64,000 nt of DNA. Origin: Pycnopodia helianthoides. Taxonomy: Eukaryota > Echinodermata > Asteroidea > Forcipulatida > Asteriidae. The translations under genes were made by a program, and so were the position numbers. Below the pieces are notes generated by a model. It ran no database searches. It was not told the DNA's origin and worked only from the letters and a program-made list of their open reading frames with translations. The DNA lies in NCBI GenBank assembly GCA_032158295.1, contig CM063247.1, positions 22,853,876 through 22,917,875 of the forward strand, in the 5' to 3' direction. Position 1 is the first letter of the stretch, and the number at the start of each line of letters is the position of its first letter. This document shows positions 26,701-41,700 of the stretch, one piece after another.

Positions 26701-29700
26701 GGGCCTAAAGTATAACAAATCAATGATTGTCATTACCTACATGATCTGAATATCGTTCATATGACATCTTGACTAATACCTAAATTATATTCTTTTTAGT
26801 TTAGTCTTGGTACAGTAGTTTCCTTTAACACAGTACGTACACTGTTCCCATGTTTTAAGCGGAACATACTCTGTCCAATCCAAATTAAGAACGGTGTGAA
26901 ATAACAGAAACTCAGGGGCAGTAGACCTTCACTAAAGGAATGAGCTGCACTTAATCAAAATACAGAGAAGCATGTTCATGTACAGAGAAGACACAATTCA
27001 GTTAAATATTTAATACAAGTATTAATGATACAGACTTAGTGTAAGAAGATTATGCAGAAAGTAGGATCTCGTTGAAGCAGCTATAAGTACATGTCCATCA
27101 TGTACATTTAGCAATTTTGTTCGTTCACGACCAACGTAGAAATTTGAAGAATTGGGCTTTTTGCACTGGCAGACATAATCGCTGATTTGATTGAACTACA
27201 ATGATAAAAACGTCTAAATATAGATTGTACAGTATGCACAACGGTCATGAATGTGCAATACTCTGTAGGAGTTGCATTACATGTGTATATTCAAACTATT
27301 ATTTCTTTTCTCTTCTTCCCCTGTTTCTATTATTAACTGTTTTTCCCCAAAGCACCTCAATTGAACAGCAACAAAACTAGGGTAAAATTTAAGGGGGGCA
27401 CAAGGGGGTTCACCATTATTTCTAGGGGGGCACTTCTGGCCAATTAAAATTGTAGTTTCCAAATTGTAATTTTCTGAAACAAGCCCCTTTAAAGTTCTCT
27501 TTATGTCATTTATTACTTGTATACTAAGAGATAATATGACTTGGAGATACATTGAAATTACTGTCAATATTGTGTAAAAGCTTATAAAATTGCATTTTAT
27601 TCTAGTCATTTTAAACCTAAAAAATCCTGACATCAAATGGCGGGGGGGGGGGGACACCCAGGAATCACGGACATTACGTGCCCATTTCTCTTAGTTACAT
27701 GTACATCACTGCAATTGATTAATCTCCCTGGCCTTGCCCTCCATTTCCTACTTAAAGGAACATTACAGAATTGGTTTTTGCTAACAAAACAGTTGCTGGC
27801 AGTGTAAGCACTTTATGTAATCCACCATATACATAAACTGAAAAACCTGTAGAAGTTTTAGATCGATCGGCCATCTGGGTCACGAGAAAATAGTGAAAAA
27901 CCGATTACACATTTGCATGAAATCATATAGATTCAACAAATGAATAAAATGCTCACTGAGCAATAAATTCCAATCGGAAAATTCGTTTATTCATTTCTCA
28001 TCAAATATGGCATTTCAAACTGAAATATTTCAAGGGATGTTTTCTACTATCATCATCATTACACCGTGTAAGTTTTATGTAAATCTGTGATCAAAAAGTA
28101 TATTTTGCAAGTGTTTTTCTTACCAATTCTGTAATGTTCCTTTAAGAAATGGAGTCTGTCCCCAAACTATGTCAATTCTAACTGTGGTAGTTTCTTAAAG
28201 AAGAGGTTGAATTTGATGTTGCACAAATAACATTGGACTACGTATGTACATGTGCCTGTCCTAGAAAATGAAACAAGTTTCAGGACAGTTAAACGAGCCT
28301 TCACCATGCAGAATGTGATATCATGATGATGTAGTGTGCAGTCTATCTTTCTATATTAACAAAGACCTCGCATATCTGTCATGTTGTCAATCTAATGGGC
28401 CATTTATTTTAATAAGATGGGCCAAGGAGATCAATATTGATGGGTTGGCTGTAACCCCTAGTGTAAGTGTTTTACTTGGGGTGTTTTAATGGTGTATAAA
28501 AATCAAAAATCATTTGGAAATAAGTGTTTGATAATAATGTCACTGTAACTAAGCTGTAGATTCATGTGAGATCTATTTCAAACTCGCATCAAATTTGGTG
28601 TATTCTTTCACTAGAAAAATTATAACATTCTTATTGATAGTTTCATGATCATTAGAATTTACATTGTTTGTTGAGCTTTATTTTTACTTTATATATCGCA
28701 GGTGAGTTAATTATGTTACGTAATGGGTCTAGATGATTGTTTTTTAAAGAAATATATTTAAAGTATACAGGAATCAATCAAGGTATTAAACTTAACTTCT
28801 GTACATGTACAATTTGCTTACAATGTACGTGTACAATGGTGAACATGTACCCTTTGAATAAAGATTAACCTCTTAGAACCTAAACAATTTATTTTGATTT
28901 GTAGTGCTAGCATCATACTGGTTTTTCTATCAGGGTTAATCATAGCACAAGCACAACCAGACTACATGTACGTTCCCCACCCCCCAACAAGACTATTGAT
29001 TTTTGTTTGTCCAACATAGGAAGCCAAATCTAAAAATAAACCTAAATGATGGCAACTAATTTGCTTGTTGCTTCATTGCGAGTTCGCAACGCCTTCACAG
29101 CTAAAATACTCACACACATGTGTGTGTGTGGTATATTTCTAGACTACATGTAGGTAAAGTTTGGGGATACAGTGTTGTCCCCTAATAGACATTAATAGAC
29201 AGCGATACACCTTGAGATACAGAGTAATTTGGCTACAAGGGAAGAGGTGGAAGAGAGGAGGGTGGAGGAGAGAAGGGTGCAGGAGTGGGATGTGCAAGAA
29301 TCATCATGGAGGTTAATAAGCCTTGGTGTGGTCATGAAACACTCAAGGAAACCTAACCACATGTACGTTACTACTGATCAACCATTCCATCTACTTAAAA
29401 TGGATTGATCATTTCCTGCTGGCAAACCCAGTTCACATGAAATTAGCATTCGCAGTATTTACTGAGGGAACCACTAACAAGTTTGGAGTAGCATGAAAAG
29501 CATTCATCTAAAGCACCTTGCCACTACAAACTGATTTAATGTATATTCCAGAGAGGAAAATGTAAATGGGAAGAACATCCGTAGGGGGCTTGTGTATGGA
29601 TTATCTCTGACGAGCCCTACTGCCTATGGCAACTAAAAAGTACCTTAAATTTGCAGTCAAAATACACCAGCTTTAAAGGGAAAGCCAAAGTCAATACTGT

Positions 29701-32700
29701 CAGTTTGGCGAGCCTTCCTTCATTTGTATGAAATAGGTCTCTTCCCTCACTGACCAACTGTCTCTAAATCCTTCTTTAAGATCACTTTTTGTATCCAAAA
29801 AGTTTAAGGGACAAGACAGAGGCAAGAGCCAGTCCAGCAAGTTGTAGATAATCAACACAGCTAATCATGGTCTGATATGTATACAAAGTGTACATACATG
29901 TACTTTAGGTCGTTTACCAGACAACACATTGCCTTGTACAAAATACATTTTATTATTATAGAGTAACCTTTTTCATGATTATTAAAATTTTAAAAGTAAA
30001 CAGCCTATATGCTCAACTTGCAGGTACCAAGGGCATTTATGGATAAAAGGGTATTCCATTTGCTCAACCTGACACATCATGGTATATGAGTCTCCTATAT
30101 ACACTGGCCAGATGCTACTTAATGTTCAAACACCCCAAGACTAGTCCAATGTCTCTCCAAATGGTCCTGCCGGCTAGTTCAGTGTTGAAAAGTGTCTCTA
30201 TTCAATAGGAAGTATGTTCCAGTGAAAAGGACGTCAGAGCAGTAAAATGAAAAGCTAACTGGTCCCGCTGGCTAGTTACTGATAATGGGTTTTTCCCCAG
30301 ATGTTGAAATGTTATTAAAATATCAATATTTCTAGGAAGTGGGTCAATAAGTCTGCATTATTTGAAAAGGGAAATTACCCAGATTTTAATAAAAAACTAA
30401 TTTTACATTCACAGGAAAGGCTCTCATTGTTATCCTTTCATTTAATGATATGCATGGAATTCTGCAAAAGAGCTCCCAAAAAAAAGGTTGATTATATCTC
30501 ATGTTGACGATTATATCTCAAGTAAATGTATTCGGCACAACACGCAATTTTTATAAATGAACATTTTTTAACATACTGTACCTACAAACATGTACATTAA
30601 AATGGTTGCAAAATATGTAATAAGTATTAGATTTGGAAATATATTACTATTTGTTCATTATCAATCGTCTATGACCACTTGACTGAAACTTTCCTAGGAC
30701 TTTTATAGTATTATTCTTTGACAATCATGTCAAAGGTCAACTGTGTGACCTCTGTGATGACATGTACAATCATTGATGGTCAGTGTGGAGAGTAAGCTTC
30801 AACCAGTATTCTGCAGTGGGATCATCAGGATTATTTCTCTTCATTATTTACACGTACAATGTACCATCTTCAGCAATGCAATTCTCCAATGAGTAGCGTG
30901 ATGCAGTTTGAAATTAAAAATAGAATCCTAACAGCCGGACTGACTATAAATACTCCATTCTGTGAAAAGACTGATTTTCTCTGTATATCATTATGTAGTG
31001 AAAGAAAACCAGCCAGTACGTGTTTGAATGTATACAGTAGTTAGCATGTGGAGCATAAATCTTTATGCAATTTATTCTTGTATTAAAGGTATTGTACACT
31101 TTTGGTAACAGCTCAAAATCAGTGTCCACATTTTGTGTGATTAAACATATGCATGAACAAACAAACCTGTGAAAGTTTGAGCTCAATTGGTCATCGAGGT
31201 CACGAGAAAATAGAGAAAAGAGATCTTATGTGTTTTCTGTTTTTTCAAATTATTGTGCGCGATAATTACTATTGTTTTACTTGTTTCTCAGAAACGATAG
31301 CATTTTAGGCAGAAATATTTTAAGGAACCCTTTCTACCATTACTTACTTTAAATCATGTAAGTTATGTTTGAATCTGTGAACATTGTGTTTTTCGATCTT
31401 ACCAATAGTGTACAGGGCCTTTAAAAAAAACCTTAGAATCCGTCCTCTTCAGTACTTTGCATTTACTTTACAATTTTACGAATTCTACATTGTATGTATA
31501 AAATAATGAAGGTGTAATAAGAACAAGTATGAGGTTGATTCTACACATGTACATATTTAGAAGGATTTAACATTGTGTAATTAATCTTTCTAATTACCCT
31601 GTACATCATGTCCAAAAGGTTGAAACTTGGTAATTTGGTGTAACACTAAACATATAATGTGTGTGACTAAACATATAATGTGTGTGCATACAACATGTAC
31701 ATGTACATTAAATGTACACTACATACATGTATGTGTACATTACATGTAGATGTACATGTACATTGTACATGTACATGTACATGTACATGTACATTGTACA
31801 TGTACATGTACATGTACATCCACATGTACATGTACATGTACATGTACATGTAGATGTACATGTACATCCACATATGTACATACAGGGTTAAATCATTTCC
31901 TTGTTTATATCTGAACGTTCATCAAAAGAACTTAAAGAGGGAAAAAAAGAAAAAGCAAATTCTTTAGTATTTTGCAGCTAAACCAACCATTGAAGCTACA
32001 ATGCCTCCAGGCGTTATGAAAGCTGTGATCGATTTCTGAAAGAAATGTACAGCTTCATAATAACAGTGTGTTAAATAAAGGGACACGTTGCCTTGGAGTG
32101 GGCGATTCGGACTATAACAAGCGTTTGAAAGCATTTACATGTATTATGCAATTTATATGGTTGAAAAGATGTTTTGAAAGCACCTGTAGAACCAAATTTA
32201 TGACTCCACAAAATGGCGAACCGTGTTAGTTCACAAAGTGAAAGGAAGATCACACAATTTTGAGGCATATTTGTATGGGTAATTATATTCTACTCTTGAA
32301 ACATCTTTCCAACCATATTCATTTCATACCAAATGCTTTCAAACGTTTTTTATAGTCCAAATCGCCCAATCTAAGGCAATCTGTTTCTTTAAAGACACTG
32401 GACACCTTTGGTAATTGTCAAAGACTAGTCTTCTCACTTGGTGTATCTCAACATATGCACAAAATTACAAACCTGTGAAAATTTGAACTCAATTGGTCGT
32501 CGAAGTTGTGAGATAATAATGGAAGAAAAAACACCCTTGTCACACGAAGTTGTGTGCTTTTAGATGCTTGATTTCGAGAACTCACGCGTGAGGTCTCAAA
32601 ATCAATTCAAATATTTACTTCTTTCTCAAAAACTACGTTACTTCAGAGGGAGCCGTTTCTCACAATGTTTTATACTATCAACAGCTCTCCATTGCTCGTT

Positions 32701-35700
32701 ACCAAGTAAGTTTTTATGGTAACAATTATTTTGAGTAATTACCAATAGTGTCCACTGCCTTTAAGAATGCTATTCATTCACAAATGATATTTGATTTCTG
32801 CAAATGGTCCTAAATACTTACTGGCAGAGGACAGAGTTTCCCATTGACTTTGACACACACACTGGAAGGGAACTTATCATCCTGATCACAGCTTGTTTCT
32901 GCAAGACAAAACCTACAAAGAAAATACAAACCACTGTGTTTATAGCCATTAAGATAGATTAGTATCCACCACTATGCAAATCACTAGGGGAAAGGTTTTT
33001 TTTGTCAGGGGGATTAAGGTGTAGAAATATTGACATTATTGGCAGAATGGTTTATCACTACACAATATCAGTTTTCCCTTGAACTAAAAAAAAAAGTACT
33101 TAACAAATATTAAAATGTACTTTCCTTTTTGTTTGTGTGCTTAATGACAAAATAAACACTGTAGAGCCATCAAATGACGGATTGTCCACACTTACAGTGT
33201 ATAGACAATAAACAATGCTGGCGGAATTTAATTGCCTTCATAATTTATCCAGGGTCTATTTTCTGATAAATATATGTTCAGGTTGTGGTCTTTCTGTCTC
33301 ATTGTTTCAAATATTAATACAATTCTTGGACAGGTGGACATACATGCATAAACGCCAGTGTTAATGGATGGTCAATTAGCCCTTCATTGTTTGTCCAACC
33401 CAAACATTTCATCCACTACATCAACCTTTCCTGAATTCCTTCCCCAGGTATGGCAGTGTTTGATTAGTAAACGCTGTCAGTTTTAAGTATTTTTACACAG
33501 AAGAATTTGTATGGCTACTGCACAGTTCAAGGCCAACATTGACTGCAGGATAAGAGTTTTAAAAAGAGATTTTCTTCTATTAACCCTTAAGGGCCCAAGT
33601 CCGTCAATATCCTCATTGCCAAAGTGCAGGATTGAGAAGGATTTGGGTTTTAGGGATCTGCAACACAGGAGGACTTAGAAGGGTTTGGGCTACAATGAGT
33701 TTTTGTTAGGGTAGGATTTAGCAGGACTTGGGCTATGGCTGTTTTTACATAGGAGGATTTAGAAGGTTTTAGGTCTTATGCAGCTTAGCCAAAATAGGAT
33801 TCTTAATGTTTTGGGCTTTTAGTTGACTCCCTAACTTCTGTCTCAAAAGGATTAGAAGGATTTGGGCTAATATGTTAATTTACAATAAGGAGAAGGATAT
33901 AGAAGGATTTGGACACTTTAGGTTTATGACAACTTTAATCTGAAGGATATAGAAGGATTTGGGCAGTATGTTTACCCAAAGGTCTGGTCTGTTAGGGTTT
34001 AAAGAATAGAAGCAACTGGATACCTTGTGAAGACAGGAGTTTTATGTAACTCTGATCTCCACTAACGTTACCATAGACTTACATGTAGTAACAACATATT
34101 CTTGTTTCTCAGTATGAACGTACACTGACGTCAAGATGATACAAAAATACTACATGTCCAACCTCAGACTATGCTCATGGTTAATGCATGTATTTCAGAG
34201 ATTTCAATGCGGAATCTTAGAGCAAGTAGCTTGTGCAGATTTTGCAAAAACGTTCCAAGAGACTGGCTATTTTGGTCACAACATCGTTACTTGATGCACG
34301 AATTCACTTGGTTCACGAAACTAAAATACATTGTGTTCACCAGTACCTTATCCACCCACACAATACACCCACTGACTACCGCTAAACAGTCCTTAAGTAT
34401 ACATGTAGTTAAAACACACCATACAACTTTTGTCCTAGATACACAGTGGCACAATAACATGTTATGACTATCAACCAAATGTACAGAATTAACAGGAAGA
34501 TAAAAATGCTTGAAATCAACAAGTACAAACTGTAAATTAATCTTTTGAAAGACAGGAACATATTCATCAAATATCCTACATGTAGTAGATCTGCAGATTT
34601 TCTTTCAAGAACTGTTTAGACAAATTGTATCACTTCTTACAAATTTCCACAAATTTAGGAAAAGTAAAGCACTTCAAATAAAGTTACAATTCTGACTGAT
34701 CAGTAACATTCCGACAACTTTACTCGCAGTTAATTTCAAAAACTGACTTGATGGTTTTAACAAAGTTGATCCCCCGTTTGGAATTGCTTCACTGGGTAAT
34801 TAAAACAAAAGAATCAAACTTTCCCGACATTGCCCCTGATAGATTCACCCTAACAGACCAGACCTTTGGGTAAACATACTGCCCAAATCCTTCAATATCC
34901 TTCGGATTAAAGTTGTAATAAACCTAAAGTGCCCAAATCCTTCAATATCCTTCAACTTATTGTAAGTATACATATTAGCCCAATCCTTCAAAATCCTTTT
35001 GAGACAGAAGTTAGGGAGTCAAAAATGTCAAAAAAGCCCAAAACCTTCAGAATCCTATTTTGGCTAAGCTGCATAATACATAAAACCTTCAAAATCCTCC
35101 TATGTAAAAACAGCCCGGTAGCGCAAGTCCTGTGAAATCCTACCCTAACAAAAACTCATTTTAGCCCAAAGCCTTCGAAATCCTCCTGTGTTGCAGATCC
35201 CTAATAGCCCAAATCCTTCACAATCCTGCACTTTGGCAATGAGGATATTGTAGGACTTGGGTTCTTTAGGGTTAAGACATTCTGAATTGGTTTTAGAAGA
35301 GTTGAATTAATTGCACCCTGTGGTCACGTGGTAGTTGTTGTGAAAATAACTCAAACCTGTTTATACAATGTACATTGTATGTCAGGGATTTGTATGCTTG
35401 TTTCTGCACTTATTATGATTGCAACAATCAAAGAATGCACAGATGATTTGTCGGGTCTTCTCGTTCTATTTTTTCAACTTTCAATTTCATGAGTGGACCT
35501 TCAGATTAATCTAAGATTTTGTTGCAATCACTACCAATCGTGTACATGTACCTTGTCTTTAAAAAACTGATATTAATTTCAAAATGACCACAAAGAATAT
35601 GTGCATTTAAAGGAACATTACAGAATTGGTAAGAAAAAAAACTTGCAAAATATACTTTTTGATCACAGATTTACATAAAACTTACACGGTCTAATAATGA

Positions 35701-38700
35701 TGATAGTAGAAAACATCCCTTGAAATATTTCTGTCTGAAATGCCATATTTGATGAGTAATGAATAAACTAACTTTCTGATTGGAGTTTATCGCTCAGTGA
35801 GCGTTTTATTCATTTGTTGAATCTATATGATTTCATGCAAATGTGTAATCGTTTTTCACTATTTTTTCGTGACCCAGATGGCCGATCGATCTCAAACTTC
35901 TACAGGTTTGTCAGTTTATGTGTGGATTACATAAAGTGCTTACACTGCCAGCAACTGTTTTGTTAGCAAAAACCAATTCTGTAATGTTCCTTTAACATTC
36001 AGTCTAATCCCTTTCCTGGCTCCCAATCAAAGTCAGTTAAGGAAGAGATGTATATAGTTTACCTTAATTGCACTTGTGCTCTTTGCTCTATTATTTGTTG
36101 CGTCTGTGCTGGGGTGAAGTGGAAAAACACCGTTCTGTGTACCTCTCGGAATTTGTTTCCAACTGGCGGCACTGAAAATAATCAATTAAAAAAAAACATG
36201 AAGCTGTTATTCCAGTAACTGAAGGTAATTACTGAGGGTTAGTACCAGATTGTTATTGTTTGTGTTGACTTGAATTGCACTAAACTTGTACTTCCTCATT
36301 TAGGGGCTGTCCCTGAGTTTTCAACATTTTCATTTAAAAAAGAGTGCAACAGGGGAGACAGGGAGGAAGACTTCAAAATGTACACAATAGAATCAATCAT
36401 GAGCAGACACACAAATTAGGGGAAAAATGACTGAAACTATGCACAGTACATGTACACTACATGTACAGTATGTAGCAGGCTTCAGAATGAATGATGATGT
36501 TTGGTTAGGGTGGGGGGGGACTAAGAACACTACGTACATAAGTACATACATTTGTGTAAGTACTGTACATGGATATTGTGCATACATTGACACCTGAACA
36601 TACACACACTTTGGATAATTCCCTAGAGAATTAGTGTACATCAATTCCCTAGTGAATTCATGTGTACATCAATTCCCGAGTGAATTCATATGTACATCAA
36701 TTCTCTAGTGAATTCATATAGTACATCAATTCTCTAGAGAATTCATGTGTACATCAATTCCCTAGTGAATTCATCAATTCCCTAGAGAATACTTCAATGT
36801 ACATATGAATTCATGTGTACATCAATTCTCTAGTGAATTCATATGTACATCAATTCCCTAGAGAATTCATATGTACATCAATTCCCTTGTGAATTCATAT
36901 GTACATCAATTCCATAGTGAATTCATGTGTACCTCAATTCCCTAGAGAATTCATGTGTACATCCATGCTGAAGAAGTTAACTTATAATGTGAGCGAATTC
37001 CCACAACAAAACTTAGTTTCAAACGTATCTAATGCACACCGAAAAATACAATTCTCATCGAATTTCCTCAAAGAGCTGTTTGAAACAAAGGAGTTTCCCA
37101 TTTTCAATTCCACACCACAGCATAAATTATGTATCTAATCCTTCTGCTCGGAAACATTTTCTAGCAAGTTGACCAACCATTTGAAACCATTCAACTGCAC
37201 TGAGTGTCTTACGGTGGCACAAATGTGCAGAAAACTACATGTGTATCCTGTACAATTGCATTCAGTACCGTATCATATTGCAGGCCTAGCACAGTTAACA
37301 TGGTTAATCTATTATTCAAAACCACCTTGGATGTAGATGGACAGACAGTAGAAGAGTTTTTTAATAGACAACTTTATTTAATGGATGTGTACCTGCAGAA
37401 ATAACAATTAGATAATTATTTCTTTACTGCCTGCTCGACCGTATTTGCATAAATTAGCAATGACAATGCATTAACAGTTCATTTTGAGACTTTTTGACTT
37501 GGTTTTTACACCCCATGTGTATTAAGCACTTAATACTCAATACTTTCCTGAGTCATGGGATTAAAACTCCACAGGCATATCACTCAGTTTGTTTTTACCC
37601 ATCTTGGAGCAAGGAAAACAAATCATGTAATCCTTGCATCAGAACAAGTTTCTCTATCTGTCTATCGCATATCATTCATGTCATGGATACATTATGGCCG
37701 AGCTACCTTTTTTAAGCAAATAACAACCCCTTCTGTTAATTTTTCTCCAACTGTCAGTGAAATAGTGCCCTTTTTTTTCCCTTCTTTTTTACCTCCCTGA
37801 TTTCAGAAATCGGTTTTGTTCCGATTTGTTAAGGTTTAAAGGCCCTGTACACTATTGGTAAGATCGAAAAACAGTGTTCACAGATTCACACATAACTTAC
37901 ACGATTTAAAGTACATGTAAGTAATGGTAGAAAGGGTTCCTTAAAGTATTTCTGCCTAAAAAGCTATCGTTTCTGAGAAACGAGTAAAACAATAGTAATT
38001 ATCGCGCGCGATAATTTGAAAAAACAGAAAACACATAAGATCTCTTTTCACTATTTTCTCGTGACCTCGATGACCAATTGAGCTCAAACTTTCACAGGTT
38101 TGTTTGTTGTTTAATCACACAAAATGTGGACACTGATTTTGAGCTGTTACCAAAAGTGTACAATACCTTTAAGATGTATAATTAGGACGATTCCAACTAA
38201 AATGAGAACAGTTGGCAGGAATGGATTGGTACTGATTCAAATACTTATTTAAAGTGAGATTTCAGATTGAAACAAATCCATTTTATTTTCAATGTAGTAC
38301 AGTGCCAGCCGTTTATCTTTACCCTGGTGTACAACTGTCAAGCTTTTCAACACAGCATAAAACTTATTTTTAAACAAAAAATACACATCATTTGTAACCC
38401 AAGTGTATCTCTGCATCAAGGTGGTTCACAAGTTTGTCAATTTAACAAGTTGGAAAATAAATTGATAAAATAGTTTTGTAAGCTTGCATAAAAAGGAAAA
38501 AAAAACCAACACATTATCAGTAAGTAAATAACTTGAACCTTTGGCACAGAAATACTCTTATCCAAACACACACATTCTCAGATGACAGAACCTTCTATTT
38601 ACTAACCAGGGGGATATTCACAATTTGCTCTTATACATATATACTCACCCATAACCTCTATACATGCTATACATTATTAAGTTACTCTCACCACCAAGTA

Positions 38701-41700
38701 ATTTGACACATACAGATGTGTGAGATATGATGCAGGATGTATACCATGTATACAGTGTGCACAAGAATTCTGAAACACAGTCATTATGAATATTTGACAT
38801 TTGATGTTTGATTCATTTTGGCATAATCCCACTAAATAAACATGAAAGCATCTCTTCTACTTCATCAAAAACAGCATCATAACAACAATAGCAGGACTGA
38901 TAGGCCTACTTACTTGTACCTCTTGAACAACACCTCTATACATGTACACATGTACATCTATGTACATGTACAAGAGAAGTGAACATTTTGTACCCAGACC
39001 ATATATCCAAGGGGCAATGGTTAGAGGAGTGGAGGCAATTGACCCCATTGCCTCCTTTGGTACAAAGTAAACATTCATGAAATTAAGGTAAAATTGGTAC
39101 GCACTGTAAGGCCAAGTAAAAAAACAAACATGTTTAGCGTCCCCGCCCGCCTCCTTTTTGGCCGCCTCCTTTTTTTTTTACTTTTTACTATTTTATTTAA
39201 AAAGAAAAAAAGAAAAAAAAAATGACTAAAATGATACAAATCATTTGTTTTGTCATACATTGCATCAGTACACTAAAATAGCACAAAGTCTGTGAATAAA
39301 TATACCTTGACCAGCCATATTTAGCATGGCGGCCATCTTGGAAAAAATAGCAAAAAATAGTAAAATAGTAGCGCCCTGTCTCCTCCTCTTTTTGAAAAAG
39401 TCCAACATGTTTCTTTTATATGTATTGTGTGTTTGAACAGTAGAAAAAGCAATGGATATTTGAAATTTAAAAAAGAATGGCGGCCATCTTGAAATAAAAA
39501 AATAAAAAATTAAAAGCCCCTCCTCCTTTTTTTTTTTTCAAGAAACCCGTATTTAAAGTATTTCTTAAGTTATTACCAAAAGTATCCACTGCTTTCATAG
39601 AGCTCTTAATTTGCCAATTATTTTACGCTAAAATTTGTGTACTAGTATAATAAGTACATAATGCATACATGTGTACATGTAGGTCACCAGCCGAAATACA
39701 TGTACCACATGGTGCATGGGTGTATACATGTGTAGTTTGTGAATAGTTACGGGTCCACTGATCTTTCCCTGGGAAATTATATGAAAATGCAGTTATGAAA
39801 CAGTTTCCAAAAACTTGCAGAAATTTGCATTTATTTTGTCTACTACATTGTATGCAATAATTGTAATGTATGAGTATGACTTCAATCTTAATGCAATAAA
39901 ATACATTACAGTACATTTCAGGGCTCGCCCTTAACACTAGCCCGGCGTACATTGTCTAGTAAAAAATGCTCTGGGCTAGTAAACACCACTTCTCAACTTG
40001 CCCTGTGGGCTACTAAAAACTGTGCAACCTACTTGTTTGAAATGCTCATTTCTTCCTTTTCAGATGTGAATAATTAATGTATAAAATGTGTTAACTGTTA
40101 TTGAGTGTGTGAATATACCTTCATTTGATCATTAAACTGGTTGTGATTGTTAACATTAACACATCAGAACATTACATTTATGGCAATTCCTGTTTAAAAT
40201 CCGGGCTACTAAAACTTCCTGGGGCAAGTAAAATGCACAGTTTACTGGCCCGGTGGGCTACTTTACAAAAAGCCTAAGCGCAAGGCCTGCATTTACAGTA
40301 CAGTACATTAACAGTTTACATGTGCATACATGTACATGTGCATACATGTACATGTGCATACATGTACATGTGCATACATGTGCAAACATTTGCATACATA
40401 GTGCAAACATGTGCATACATACATGTATGTACACATGTTCATGTACATGTGCTTACACAAAAGTACATGTACACATGTGTACATGTGCACGTGCATACAT
40501 GTGTACATGTGCACGTGCATACGTGTGCATGACACATGTATCAAGCAGGTTTTTCATGAAATATCATTACTTTTTCTTCAAAATTATAACAGAAAAAATG
40601 AATTCAATGAACAGACTAAACACACACATTATTGCAATGAAATATTTGTACAGTTTAGTACAATGTGTCTACATGTATGCACATGAATGTACATGTACAT
40701 CAAACGACATTTACACATTTTATGAGTAAAAATGCTGTAATTTTACAAAATCCGTATACAGCCGAGTGTCGGGTACAATGTAATGTGATCTGACTGAAAT
40801 GAGCCATTATTATCATCAACCATGATGGATGATCACTGAATGTAGGGCATGTGTGTCAGGGCTCGAATTTGACACTGGACCGCAGGCCCGAGGCCAGTGA
40901 TTTTAGCATTGGGCCAGTAAACTCAGACCGGACAAGTCCGGCGGTCTTGTGTTTTCAATTCAATAACAGATCATGTTCCTCACTCTATAATATCTTGAAC
41001 AGAAACAAATTATGTTCAAATGTTGACTTTGAGTAATGATTTGAAATATTCTTAATACCCTTAAAGACAAATGAGGTAAGTCTTCTCTTTTATGTCTTAC
41101 TGCTTGTTCAATTAAATGCAAGTTAAACTGTGCAAGGAAGTCTTTTCTCAGTTTGAATCTGGTCTTGTAAAATTAGTTCTGGTCCAGTAAACATTTTGAG
41201 ATGCAAGTCCTGTGGTCTTGTGGACTTTCCCCCCAAATTCGAGCCCTGTGCTGTGTGTCTAATTCTGAGGGGATCTATTCAAAGAGCGACTTCTAATTAC
41301 ATGTACATGCCAATTCAAAATAGGGGCATAAGTTTTTTTCTCTTTTTAAAATGTTTATTCTGATAAGTTTTCTGTCGTTGCAAAAACAAACATGGATAAA
41401 CAAAAACACATGTTCAGAAAGTGCTATGAATCATACATGTACACCAAAAACCAATCCAACCTGCACTTACAAACTCACCAGAAAAAGATGCACTTCATGT
41501 ACCATCACATAATGCAACGTGAAACTCATTCAACGTTTCGTAAAAACAGTTGTAAAGAAAGTAAATAGTTTTTTCCCTAGTGTGGTAAAAGACAATTTCC
41601 ATTTAAATACATGTCAGAGTTTGTACACACTCTGCCCACTGCTGTGCATTGAATTGAATGGAGGCCTTCACCACCCCAGGGAAAAATGTGTGCAACTGGT

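Noticed and set aside
31667..31873. ORF rich in Met-Tyr repeats
   Set aside because: Translation of the (TACATG)n microsatellite.
34171..34467. 98-residue ORF in the middle of the foldback element as a transposase
   Set aside because: No DDE-like motif or recognisable domain, and its opposite strand is equally open.
40253..40729. Cys/His-rich ORFs as zinc-finger proteins
   Set aside because: They follow the ACATGTGCATAC satellite; the Cys-His spacing is that of the repeat, and several frames on both strands are open.
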